From assembly GCF_019097595.1 (NCBI RefSeq), contig NC_080734.1, positions 19,054,892-19,118,891 on the forward strand: a stretch of DNA of 64,000 nucleotides, read 5' to 3'. A program made the position numbers and the translations under genes. The notes below the pieces were generated by a model, which saw only the letters and a list, made by a program, of their open reading frames with translations, was not told where the DNA came from and searched no databases. Below are positions 40,763 through 54,887 of the stretch, piece by piece (positions within the stretch are counted from its first letter, which is position 1; every line of letters starts with the position of its first letter). This DNA comes from Hemibagrus wyckioides. Lineage: Eukaryota; Chordata; Actinopteri; Siluriformes; Bagridae.

Positions 40763-43700
40763 TCACTGTGTGTTTAAGTGGACCTCTCTGTGGTCAGGGT
40801 AATGCTGAGCCACCTCCTCCACCTCGATCACTTCCACCACAAGCTCACGGATTTCCTTGATGCAATCTAAAGGTCTGGCTGCTTCAGTTTCGGGATCTGC
40901 AGAGGTGTCGGTTACCGTTGCACTAACATCTGAGATAGCTTCACACTTTGCTATGATGCAGGCCTCAGGTTTAGGGATATCTGCTGTGGTTTCTATGGTC
41001 AGGTCATCTTCCTCAATGCTGTCTCCTTCCTCCTCTGTGGTCCAAGATGAATCATCAGAAAACTCTTCTATCTTGCTGCTTAATCTGACCTCATAGGTTG
41101 AAGGCCCAAAATAAGTGAGATCATCCACTGCAACATTGGTGTCTCCAGAAGAGCCTGGCACATCTGGAGCAGTTTCTACAGCTGAGCTGATGCTAATGTT
41201 AGCTGCACTCTCAGTAGAGACACATTTGATGCTTGATAAAGTTTCACTTTGGAGACACATGGACCCAGTGTATCCCTCTGGTGGACTAGCCTGGACTGGT
41301 GGAGAACTAGCCTGGACTGGTGGAGGACTAGCCTGGACTGGTGGAGGACTAGCCTGGACTGGTGGAGGTGTAGCTTGGGCTGGTGGAGGACTAGCCTGGG
41401 CTGGTGGAGGAATAGCTTTGGCCGGAAGACTAGCCTGGACTGGTGGAGGACTAGCCTGGACTGGTGGAGGACTAGCCTGGGCTGGAGGACTAGCCTGGAC
41501 TGGTGGAAGAGTAACCTGGACTGGTGGAGGACTAGCCTGGACTGGTGGAGGACTAAGCTGGACTGGTGGAGGACTAGCCTGGACTGGTGGAGGACTAGCC
41601 TGGAATGGTGGAAGAGTAACCTGGATTGGCGAAGGACTAGCCTGGACTGGCGGAGGACTAGCCTGGACTGGCGGAGGACTAGCCTGGACTGGTGGAGGAC
41701 TAGCCTGGACTGGTGTAAGAGTAACTTGGATTGGTGGAGGACTAGTCTGGACTGGTGTAAGAGTAACTTGGATTGGTGGAGGACTAGTCTGGTCTGGTGG
41801 AGGACTAGTCTGGACTGGTGGAGGACTAGTCTGGACTGGCAAAGTACTAGCCTGGGTTGGAGGACTAGTCTGGACTGGTGGAGAACTAGCCTGGACTGGT
41901 GGAGGACTACCCTGGACTGATGGAGGACTAGCCTGGACTGGTGGAGGACTAGTCTGGACTGGCAAAGTACTAGCCTGGGTTGGAGGACTAGTCTGGACTG
42001 GTGGAGGACTACCCTGGACTGGTGGAGGACTAGTCTGGACTGATGGAGGACTAGCCTGGACTGGTGGAAGAGTAACTTGGATTGGTGGAGGACTAGTCTG
42101 GTCTGGTGGAGGACTAGTCTGGACTGGTGGAGGACTAGTCTGGACTGGCAAAGTACTAGCCTGGGTTGGAGGACTAGTCTGGACTGGTGGAAAACTAGCC
42201 TGGACTGGTGGAGGACTACCCTGGACTGATGGAGGACTAGCCTGGACTGGTGGAGGACTAGTCTGGACTGGCAAAGTACTAGCCTGGGTTGGAGGACTAG
42301 TCTGGACTGGTGGAGGACTAGTCTGGACTGATGGAGGACTAGCCTGGACTGGCAAAGGACTAGCCTGGGCTGGAGGACTAGTCTGGACTGGCGGAGAACT
42401 AGCCTGGACTGGTGGAAGAGTAACCTGGACTGGCAAAGGACTAGCCTGGACTGGTGGAGGACTAGCCTGGACTGGCAAAGGACTAGCCTGGACTGGCAAA
42501 GGACTAGCCTGGACTGGTGGAGGACTAGCCTGGAGTGGTGGAAGAGTAACCTGGACTGCTGGAGGACTAGTCTGGACTGCTGGAGGACTAGTCTGGACTG
42601 GCGGAGGACTAGCCTGGACTGGCGGAGGACTAGCCTGGACTGGCAAAGTACTAGCCTGGACTGGCAAAGTACTAGCCTGGACTGGCGGAGGACTAGCCTG
42701 GACTGGTGGAGGACTAGCCTGGACTGGTGGAGGACTAGCCTGGACTGGTGGAAGAGTAACCTGGACTGGTGGAGGACTAACCTGGACTGGCACAGTACCA
42801 GCCTGGGCTGGAGGAGGACTAGCCTGGGCTGGTGGAGGACTAGCCTGGGCTGGTGGAGGACTAGCTTGGGCTGGAGGACTAACCAGGACTGGTGGAGGAC
42901 TAGTTTGGGCTGGAGGACTAACCAGGACTGGTGGAGGACTAGCTTGGGCTGGAGGACTAACCTGGACTGGTGGAGGACTAGCTTGGGCTGGAGGACTAAC
43001 CTGGACTGGTGGAGGACTAGCCTGGACTGGAGGACTAGCCCCAATTGAAGGATTAACCTGGACTGGTGGACTACCCTGGAGCGGTGAAGGTCCTATATTT
43101 GACAAGCTAGATGGATCCAGTAATGTCTCTGTGTTTATAGCCACTACATGAGGAGGCCCTGAGTACATGTTCTCCTCCAAACTCCGAGTGGTAACAAGCG
43201 TCTCCTCCACAACTGGTGTAGTACATCTGACTTGTTCCTCAGTTGGAGCAGTAACAGGCACCTCTAGCACTCCATTATCCTCCACTTTGTGATCTTTTTC
43301 AGTGTTCACAGATGTAGGTACCTTAATAATCTCTGTTTGTACTTGTGCCTGAACCTCTGCCTGAGGGGGCAAGATGACCTCCTGCTCCACATTTTTCTCA
43401 GCTATGCCTGGGTCTTCACTAGCAGGTACATTAATAAGTTCTGGCTTCTCTTGTGCCTGAATGATGACTTCCTGCTCCACCTTCTTCTCAGCCACGCCTG
43501 AATCTTCACCAGTGCAGTGGCTTTCCTTTAGGTCATGACTCAGTAAAGGGGTGGATGGCAGAGGGCTACACGGTGTTGGTGATGAACTGGTGGAGTCTGG
43601 GCTGTCTGGGAACAAGTAGTACCTGCTGGAAACACTGAAGTGGAACCTGGACTCCATGAACAAGTTGTACTTTTTCATACTTGCTGCTTCCTTCACCACT

Positions 43701-46700
43701 GTAAATAAACATGAACCAGTCAGAGCAAGGTTTAGACAAGAGAAGATGCTTAAACTGAATAAAACAACATGGCTTCTTTGTCACTTACCTTTGCTAATGT
43801 CCTGCTCTAGTATCTCTTGCAATATGTCCTCATAGACGTTCTCCACACTGATGAAGTTTACATAATCATCAAATATGTACTCTTCAAAGTTCGGTAGTTC
43901 CTAAATAAAATATTTAGAAAATTTTCAGATTTGTACTGATGATTGAAAAGACATTTTATTACAGTATAATGCTGATGTACAATAAGTGCACTAACTACCA
44001 TGTGCTATTAATCCACATGATCACATAACACACTGTTATAATCAACACTGTCTCATTTATAGCTGTACCTTTTTGAATGTAGGAGCTAGAAAAGCTTTGG
44101 CCCTGGGTAGCGTGATGCTGAGCAGAGCTTCTTGGAAAATCTTCTTTCTCTGTGTGCTGCTGTCGTAGTCGTATTGCTGGTGGATACACATGTGTACACA
44201 ATAACTGAAGGTTTGGTTGTGGGCAAAGCAATGTTCAGCTCCAGCATTCTTCATGACAGTGGGAATAAAAGCACGAAGATAGTAATATGTAAGTGTGTAA
44301 GAGTGTGTGTGTGTGTGCTCACCTTTAGCACCCTCTGTGTGGCTTTCGGAATGACATCTATTAGGTTGGTGTTGTCTTGTGAAGACATTTTCAGAAGTAA
44401 TCCGAAGGTGTAGGACACGTTGTCCACCAGCTGCACCATTCAGAACAGGTGATGTTTAAACCCTCGGTCATTAACATTTATTAAAAGAACTGAAGCTTTC
44501 ACAGTTCCAGCAGATATTTTACTAATTGTAAGCAAAGATACATGTAGTTGTCATTTATCACAGCAAAATGCTATTCCTGGTTATTATAATTGCAGATTTG
44601 TCATAGGGGTTATTCTTTAGGATTAATGTTTATACAAAAGTTCAGGTCAGAGTATATACAGTGAGGGAAAAAATTATTTGATCCCCTGCTGATTTTGTAC
44701 GTTTGCCCACTGACAAAGAAATGATCAGTCTGTAATTTTAATGGTAGGTGTATCTGAACAGTGAGAGACAGAATAACAACAAAAAAATCCAGAAAAGCAC
44801 ATTTCAGAAAAGTTATACATTGATTTGCATTTTATTGAGTGAAATAAGTATTTGATCCCTTTGCAAAACATGACTTAGTACTTGGTGGCAAACCCTTGTT
44901 GGCAAATAACAGACGTCAGACATTTCTTGTAGTTGGCCACCAGGTTTGCACATATCTCACATCTCAAGAAATTTGGGCCCACTCCTCTTTGCATCCACGA
45001 CCCATTTTCAATGCCCTGGCTGAGGGAAGGAGGTTCTCACTCAAGATTTGACGGTACATGGCTCCGTCCATCGTCCCTTTGATGCGGTGCGGTTGTCCTG
45101 TCCCCTTAGCAGAAAAACACCTCACAAAGCATAATGTTTCCACCTCCATGTTTGACGGTGGGGATGGTCTTCTTGGAGTCATAGGGAGCATTCCTCCTCC
45201 TCCAAACACGGCGAGTTGAGTTGATGCCAAAGATTTTGATTTCATTTGACCACATGACCTCTGAATCATTCAGATGTTCACTGGCAAACTTCAGATGAGT
45301 CTGTACATGTGCTTTCTTTAGCAGGGGGACCTTGTGGGCGCTACTGGATTTCAGTCTTCCACGGCGTAGTGTGTTACCAATTGTTTTCTTGGTGACTATG
45401 GTCCCAGCTGCCTTGAGATCATTGACAAAATCCTCCAGTGTAATTCTGGGCTGATTCCTCGCCGTTCTCATGATCATTGAAACTCCATGAGGTGAGATCT
45501 TGCATGGAGCCCCAGACCGAGGAAGATTGACAGTCCTTTTGTGTTTCTTCCATTTGGGAATAATCGCACCAACTGTTGTCACCTTCTCACCAAGCTGCTT
45601 GGCGATGGTCTTGTAGCTCATTCCAGCCTTGTGTAGGTCTACAATCTTGTCCCTGACATCCATGGACAGCTCTTTGGTCTTGGCCATGATGGAGAGTTTG
45701 GAATCTGATTGATTGCTTCCTTCTGTGGACAGGGTGTCTTTCATACAGTTAACGAGTTGAGATTAAGAGCACTCCCCGAGAGTGCTCCTACTGTAATCTC
45801 AGCTCCTTACCTGTATAAAAGACACCTGGGAGCCAGAAATCTTTCTGATTGATAGGTGATCAAATACTTATTTCACTCATTAAAATGAAAATCAATGTAG
45901 AACTTTTCTGAAATGCGTTTTTCTGGAATTTTTTGTTGTTATTCTGTCTCTCATTGTTCAAATACACCTACCATTAAAATTACAGACTGATCATTTCTTT
46001 GTCAGTGGGCAAACGTACAAAATCAGCAGGGGATCAAATAATTTTTTCCCCTCACTGTATGTGTGTGTATAGTAATTATACCTGTTGTATATCGATCTGT
46101 GTGCTGTGCTCCAGTCCTCTGCAGTTGGGGTAGTTGAACTCACGGATATAATCCCTCAGGGCACTCACTTTCTCATAACAGCTCTGTAAGTTTGGTTTAC
46201 TTATCTCCACCAAAGCCTAAGACAAGAACGTGTATTAAAGCCAATTCTATTCATCACAGACTGGCTGGAGTGATCGAGTACTGAAGGAGCATAAAATTTC
46301 TAGTCCCATTTATTAAGTTGTTGTGTTGAACCATGTCAAAAAATACCCCCACAACCAACATCAATTATTTCCCCGATTTTGACCCATCAGGCAGCTCTCC
46401 CCAACATAAAAGATACTAGTGCATAAGGCCTCGAGGCACAAGAAGTCACCCAAATGCATCTTGTGACCTGCTGTTATGACTCTCCCTCCCTGAGAGCACA
46501 GACAATTTTGCTTTCTTGTCCTCCTGGCCATGGATGCCTCTAGAACCAGGGTATGTTTATTGATAGAGACTTCTATGTGTTCCTACTATTTAAACTCCCC
46601 CTCACCTGTTGCAGCTCTTCTCTGGTCATGCCCGCCTGATAATTACTGTACAGGTACTCCATCATGCTCTCGCTGACCTGTCGTGCTTCCTCAAAGCCCA

Positions 46701-49700
46701 GGCTGATGGGCCCCATCATCTCCTCCAGCACAGCAGGCAGACGAGGCTCTATGTGATGCTTGCAGTACTCAGTAGCCTGGTCAGCTACTGTGGCTATAAG
46801 AAGAGTTGGAGTTAATAAGACTTAAATATTTCTTACAGAACTTGTTAAGATATTAAGAGAGAATTATGCTCAACTTTTATTAGTGGTCTAGATTTGTTTG
46901 GTTGTGGCTGTGATATTAAGATCTAAAATTTAAAAATATATACACAACAATGAATATAATAGGGATCATTAATACATTATATAAACACAAAATCATCTAT
47001 GGCACTTAAGTATTATGTAGAGCAAACACAGTTGAAAGCACATAAACAGCTTGAATTGGGATTTCTGAAGCACGCCACAATTAAAGCAACCTTTTAGATA
47101 CTTTGTGACCATCACAGTCTTTCTGATGACAGGCTTTACTCTAAGCACAGAGAACCCTTTAACTCCTCTTATCAGTGAAATCAGAACAGCACTGTATTGC
47201 CTCCTGAGTACATGGTGCTGTGCAGGCTTAATGTTCAGCAGGAGAATGACTCAGTCCACTTGAGGACTATCTACCAGACATAACATACAGAGACCTGGCA
47301 ACCCATGGTTCCTAGCGGGGAAACCAATTTTGCATGTACACGCTTGCAAACCTGTCTACAGAGAGCTCTCAGGTTCTCTAAAGGTGATCTGTAGTAAGCA
47401 GCAGCTTGGCACAACCTGTCCCCTGACAGACTGCCGTCTAAAACCTGACAACACCACGGCTCTGGAACATGGTGATCCTGTAACGGACAGCCGGATTTCA
47501 CCACATATACACCGATCAGCCATAACACCATAAAACAACTGACAGGTGATGTGAATTAAATTGTTTATCTCGTTCTAATGTCAGCTGTGAAGATATATTA
47601 GACAGCAAGTGTACAATCAGTTCTCACAGCTGTTGTGTTGAAGCACGGAAAATGGGTAAGGATGTGTAAGGATCTGAGCAACTTTGACAACAGCCAGATT
47701 GTGATGGTTAAAGTCAGAGCATCTCCAAATCAGCAGGTCTTATGGGATGTTCCCTGGTATTTAGTGGTTAGTAAATACCAAGAGTGCACCCAGGAAGAAC
47801 AAACAGTGAATCAGAGACAGGATCATGGATATCCAAGGCTCACTGGGGAGCAAAGGCCAGCTGTCTGGGCTGACCTCTAACGGTCAGCTATGTTTTAGCA
47901 GAACAAAATTAGTCAGATGCTGATGAGTACATGCAAGCTTTTATCACTGTGAATATTGTCTCCTGCTGCCCTTTCCCATCTATAATCATCATTCCATAAA
48001 CAAATTTGTTTGTTCTTCTCCTTTTATGTAATGCATAATCATATGTTTAACATGCAAAAGCTGTGTATTGTTTGGATGATGGTAATTATGGTGTCTGTAG
48101 TATTTTATGAGTGTGGCAATAATGTGTACTGACATATTAGCCTCCCCAGTTAGCACATATAATTATACATAATTGTACAGGTCATAAGCAGGGGTTTGTT
48201 CATCATGGGGTGATACCTTTGAGCTTGTTCTCCAGAAAGGCTCGGGAACTCATGATCTGATCCATATTTGAGCGCATGAGTGCAGTCTGCTGCTTGGTTG
48301 CCTCTCTGCACTCATCATTCAGAGCAGCCATGCCCTCCTCCAGAGTCTCCTGCACCAGGTTATACACTTCCTCGATTGTCTGAGGGTCAGAAAAGAGGTG
48401 ATGATTCACTACAAGCATCAGTATGTCTGTGGTACGTAGACACTAGCTTGAAGAGACACCATAGAGACATTTCAGTCATAGCTTTAACCTGAATGCAACA
48501 CCCTAAACCTGCTTCTGCTTCTAAAGAATTCCCAGATTTAGATCAATCGGTCAGTTTCATCCCACTGTCATCCCATCAACTTATACAGTACGACAATACT
48601 GTACATCCAAGACCTTGATGCTGAGGTTGATACCATTTTAGACAACCACACTGACTTTAGCTGTCATGTACAATATGTGAACTCTCTGTGCTACCCATTA
48701 TGGAAATGACCATCACAGGAACACTGCTGACCAGATAAATGAAATCTGGGTTACAGCACAGCAGATATTTACAGAACAGAAATATTTCTGAGAAACTCTT
48801 AAAGCTCTGAGTGTCTACTTTCATATAAACTTCATATTAAGCTCCACTTTGGAGTGAGACATGACAAAGACATTCAATGCTGAACGTGGACACAACAGAA
48901 CAAAACACAACAGAACAAAATTCCAGTTCTTGGCCCCAAGAAGCCATCAACATAGTGTACAAACAAATAGGACAAAAAAAATTGTACAAAATTAGAGAGA
49001 TGCAGAGATCCACTGGGAGGAGAGGTTAATGTCCTCTGACACTACTGCTATGCTGAAGAGAGTCTGCAGATATAAATGTAGAAAATTGAATCATGTCATT
49101 GGAAATCATGTTTTTGTCCCAGCATGCATTAAAACCTTGCCTAAAAACTCATGCAGGTCTGAACAGCCCAAACTCCCAAACTCTAATATTTTAAAATGTT
49201 TTCTAAGTCTAATCCATCAAAATGTCTTCAGGTGCATCTGAATACTATTAAACACTAAAGTCTCTGTAATAATGATACCTCAAGCAATGCTGTTGTCAAG
49301 ACAAGTTGATTTTTTTTTAACACTGCTACTCACAGCAAACCACATTTTCTTCTTGTCCATCTTCTTGGCCTTCAGACGAGTAAGCATGTCGTTCTCTAGA
49401 GTCGGCATCAGCTCCTCCATGGCTAGATTTGCCAGCACCTGCAGGAGAGAGGACTGTGTTCAGGGATTCAGAGCAACACAACACGACACATGTGAATAAC
49501 ACATCTACATAACTTTTACGTAATCTTATATCTTGTGTACTATGATACACAATTATAGAGGGACATCATCTTTGCTGTTCAATATATCCGAGTGCTAAAT
49601 GTATACATTCATTATGTATCCGAGGCATTAAAGTTTCTTTCTAATGTACATGCTAGCCCTGTACCCTATTTTCTAAGCAGTCAGAATGGTCCAACATCAT

Positions 49701-52700
49701 CAAGATGATTCATTATTATATATCCAAGGGCTGACTTTTTCCCCTCTTAGTACAATGTGTCACTATTAGATGCTGGCTCTCTGTCTCTGTCTCTCTCATA
49801 CACAGATACACACACACTCTCTCTTAACTGTGTGGACAATTATATAATTGTGGATAATTTATATTGTTCATTACTTATTGCACTACCTCTATCTGTCATC
49901 CGCTGCTATAGTCATATTTATGTTTATTTCTATTTGCACTACCTCAACCGGTGATGTGAATTTTTAGACAATATTTTTGCACAATACTTTTTTACATCAT
50001 TTCACTTTATCTTATTTTATTTCACTTACATTCCATTACACATGTTCTTTTCGGCGCTAAGTGTCCTGTGTTCTTTTGTGTTGTCTTTCTTGTATTTATT
50101 GTCTTTTGCACTGTTTGCACCCAGCTGCACACTGTGCACTTTACGTGGCTAAGACAAACTTCTGTCCTAGCTCTGTGGTGTTGTTTTGTGTTGAACTTTG
50201 TTGTTGTATGTTTATGTAACACCAGGTCCTGGAGAAACGTTGTTTCATTTCACTATCTACTGCGTCAGCTATATGTGGTTGAAATGACAATAAAGCTTCT
50301 TGAATTGAATCTTGGCTGCTGTGAAAGCAGTGATACCAGCAGCTGAAACAATGTAGTAACACTCCCGGTTTTCCAACATTACTGAAATAAGGCATTAAGT
50401 ATAATCAAACTATTGTTGATGGTGATGTGTACTGGTGTATACCGGTTTGGTGATGTAGGCTTGTTTTCTGGGTGTGCATGCGTAGGGAAACAATAGGCCA
50501 AAATCAGACATGGTATGAAAGGGTGTTTCCGAAATGGAAAAGCTAATTGTACTACACAGCAGGGCGGAGTCATGGCTACTACCTGCACATCATTGCCTAT
50601 CAGCATATCCCACGCTTCATAGTAGCCCTTGTCCTGCCTGTAGAGCTGAAAGGCTTTGATGAAGGCCTGCACCTCATATGTCTTCTTCTTCAAGAAGTCT
50701 GGAAGGATGTGTGAGAAGAACAATTTGGGCATGTTTAATATCTTGAACCCTGCGTGTTATAAATCATAGCTTTCAAGCACATATTGTGCTGCTGTTAATG
50801 TCCATTAGTTCTGCTTGTATAGTCCAGAGGAATGACCACAGCCCTAGACAGTAGCAATAGACATCTGTTTTTAGGAGATTAAAGTAAACTCTTACAGATC
50901 ATTATTACATAAAGAGCTTAATTACATCATTGTTGATAATAAAACATGTTTTCTAAAAAATATTCAAACAAACAAAGTACAAAGTACAGGTAGATATTTA
51001 CTAGCATTGCTAAATGACACCAGACGGACATCTTTCTAATGTAATTGTTGTTGTGATGTGGTCAGTGGTGTTACCTTGATTCTGGTGGCGAATGCAGTCG
51101 GATAACACAGAGATAAACGAGGCTTGTTTGGCCTCCTGGAGGAAGCAGAAGTAGTAGTCTCTCTGGTACGGCAGTCGGAGGTACACTGGGAACTGGCCAA
51201 GCATCCCCACCACTGGAGGAGCAAAGTCCTCTTTCACGTCTTTAACACAGGACACACTACTCAGACCTCCATCATAATCTGTCTGGTTTTAAAATATACT
51301 CTACAATTCTTTTACTGCATGTCAAACATGACCAAATACATATAGTGTTTATAAAGAAACAAAACTGCTGTATAGGAATTTATGGGAAATGTATTCAGTA
51401 TGTGTGCCAATTCTGAGAAAGCCAAACCAAGCGCCATATAATCATGAAAAGCATTTTCCTTAATAAAAACGACACCTTACAGAGATACATTTGTTAAATA
51501 CTAACAAATACACATTCCTTGCCAGCTACAAGGGGCCTGTACTATAAAAGGCCGGTTTAGCTGGCTAGCCAGATAAGTTTAAGATTAGTTTGCACCAATA
51601 CTGGGATTTAGGTACCATGAAAGTAATCTGTGTTTATCACCATGGTAACTTAAGCTTCGCGGCTAACCTGCCCCGGGGCATGTCATGCTCTGGATTTGAG
51701 CTTTTAGACTGAAATTTGACCAATCAGCTGTGAGAAGAGCCACATCTAGGTGACGTAACTAATTCCCAGTGTCTGTTGCAATGGCTTCACCTTTTGTCCA
51801 CCTTGTCCTGGGGACATCTTCGCACAACATAATGCGAGACAGACAAAATCCCCTTGCCTTCCCTGATATTTACTTGTATGAAAGATACAGATTTTCCATG
51901 AATGAAATCTCATATCTTTGCCAACCTCTTGAGCTGCACATAAAAAATGTGACACATCGTGGCCATGCTCTTACTGTACCACCAATATAGCGTAGGGTTT
52001 TTTTTGCAAGTGGTACGTATGATATGCAAGAATGGTCCTGGAATCATGTTACTTGTTACTGATGTTCTGAACCAGAGGAGACACAAATCACATGTATACC
52101 TTCTTGTGTACATGCATAACCTGTCATAATGTCCCAAAATGACATATGAGGCAGGATTTATTATAAATAATGCTGTCATATAGCCATTTTTTTTCCTTGC
52201 CTTGTTCCTGACACTGGAGGGTCACTAAACCCATGTCAATCCACTTTTTTCCACAAGCTGAGGCTTGATTATGTAAAACGTCTTGAGAATGACATACTGG
52301 TTTTACTTACTGTCACTATCTGGGAAGCACCTGTCTATCACTTCCATGTATTTCTCTTCTGTGGTCAGAATAGTGCCTCCTGTAGCTGGCAGCTTGTACA
52401 GTGGCGGTATGCCTTTCATAAAAGTCTGCAGAAGACAGAGAAAAGCGTTTTATTGATTATATACAGTCACAGGGACATTACCATTCCCTCATTTTTCTGT
52501 CCTAGAGTTGGAAAGCTTGCCTCATAGCTCTCATGGCACTCCAGAGAGTAATTGACACGAACCACCACAAACTTCTCCTTCCATTTCCGGTTATCACAAA
52601 AGTAGAGCACAGACTCCTGGTAGATCACCTCTGAATCCTCTGGGGGATCCTGGGTAAGAAAAACACAGAGAAGAACGAATATTTGGCAAGATGTCAGCTT

Positions 52701-52729
52701 GTCATTCAAGCCTATTAAGACAGTCTCCA

Positions 52730-52770
<41 letters not shown>

Positions 52771-54831
52771 ATGCTCCTTTACATCCAAGCAGTCCTCACC
52801 CGCTGTTTAAGGAGGTGAGTATGCTCTTGTTTACGCTGCACCAACTCATCATGAACATGGTTGAGAAAGGCCAGAGAGTACTGCTTCTTGTAGATCGATG
52901 CGAAGTTCCTCAGCTCCGTCTGCGCCCAACCTGAAATACACACCAAACACACCAGTGAACAAGACGGCATGAGCAGACCAGACGGTCGTCTAGACATCTA
53001 TATGTCTTCATACTTGCTTGTGATGAGTGTGAGGTCAGTGTCAGGTCAAACAAATAAAGAAAAGTTAGAGAAAGAGCAGTCTTTATGTCATTCTGACTGC
53101 TGTCTGAATGTCTGAGTTGGAAATGTCAGTCATGTTCTTTACTCTTTCTGTGAATTGGTGACAAAGTTCTGCTCCTTTGGCAGGTTTAACACCATCAAAG
53201 AGAGAGAAGCTTTACATCCAGATGTGGCATGTAGCAGCTGAACATTTAAGGCTCGGGGTTAATGACCAGAAAGTCAGGCCCCAGAAGGCTTCTTCTGCTA
53301 GATGCTGGACAAAGAGCACACTCCATAGGATTATTTATTTTTCTGCAAAACCCACAGGATCCACATTCTCATGCACCCCCAGAGAAGCCATGTGTCCACG
53401 TGTGCACTGAACAGCCAGAGATGCACAACGACGCTTCACTGAGTATCTGTTAGCGCTGTATTAGGGTTCCGAAGGACATTTTTACACAGACTGATCAAAC
53501 TGCTTGATCGTTTGATTTTCTAAAATATTAAATTCCACCAAGCAATAATACAGGGTAAACATGTCCGTGCCACATTTTAATGAAAGTTTATGTGAAGCTG
53601 GGTATCCTGTGTAGTCTTAAAGCAACCGTCTGTTCTCCATTTGGGAATTAAAGCTTGTTAAAAAGTCTTTTCTCCCATCTATTTTAACAATAAAACCCGA
53701 GCTCTTTTTCCACCTCTTCCCTGCTTCTTGATCAATAAAATGCTAAGGACACCACAATCTTCTTCCTAACAAGCACAACACACACACTTTTAAAGCTGGC
53801 TGGTTTGCTGCATTTTAGTCATACTCTTTACAGCAGTAATATGTGCCACTGTTATACACTACACCAGTCTGCATGCTGTACAAGCATTTTCCACACACCA
53901 GGGGTGACTGATCTCATCCAGAAAGAGCCGGTGTGGGCGCAAGTTTTCATTCCAACCAAACAGAAACCACACCTGAGTTTACTGAAAGTGAAGATCAACT
54001 GATTAAACAGGAGGAATCAGGTGTGGCTCCTGGTCCTGCACCTACGCTACCTTTGTGGATAAAATTGGACGTCTCTGGTCTACACTAACTACAGACTTTT
54101 TCACTATGGATTAGCTCTTTCCTGCTCCGCCTCATCCTAATTCATTAACTTATTAGGGCTGACTATAATTGCATAAATGCTCTTAATATTGTTTAGTTGC
54201 TTGTTTTTTTTCCCTGACCTGTTCTTTAATTATGGCTAAGTACACCAATCAGCCTGAACATTAAAACCACTGAATTACATTAATTACTGTGTTACAGTTG
54301 AACCTGTCAGTGGGTGCGATATATCAGACAGGTGAAGTGTCAGTTTAAGTTCATGAGTGTGAACAGGAAAACTGAGTGGCTTTGTGATATAATTGTGATG
54401 TTCAGATGACTGGGCTACTTTGGGTCTGTGAGTTGTAAAGACAGAAACAGGTGAAAGGCAGGTGTTTGGGGGGAAAAGCAACATAATATAGTAAGATAAT
54501 TCTTACAGAAGAAGAGTGAAGGTGATACTTAACCAGGACAAAATCCTGTGTTTAATTTAACTTATTGTACTCTATATTTAAGGTTTTTTCCTAGTCTTAT
54601 ATTTATATTATGTGTGTGTTGTATCTTGTTACTGACTAAGCTGCTGTAACAGAAGAATTTCCCTAAAGGGATCAACCAACCAACTAACTATCCAACTAAC
54701 TAACCAACCAACCAACCAACTATCCAACTAACTAACCAACCAACCAACCAACTAACTATCCAACTAACCAACCAAGCAACCCACCAACCCAACCAACCCA
54801 CCCACCGACGCACCCACACACTGTCTGCCTG

Positions 54832-54887
<56 letters not shown>

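Noticed and set aside
41176..43044. 622-codon minus-strand frame (RLVLHQS repeats) overlapping NIBAN1 exon 14
   Set aside because: It is another phase of the same 21-bp array. Only the PPVQASP frame connects to conserved NIBAN sequence on both sides.
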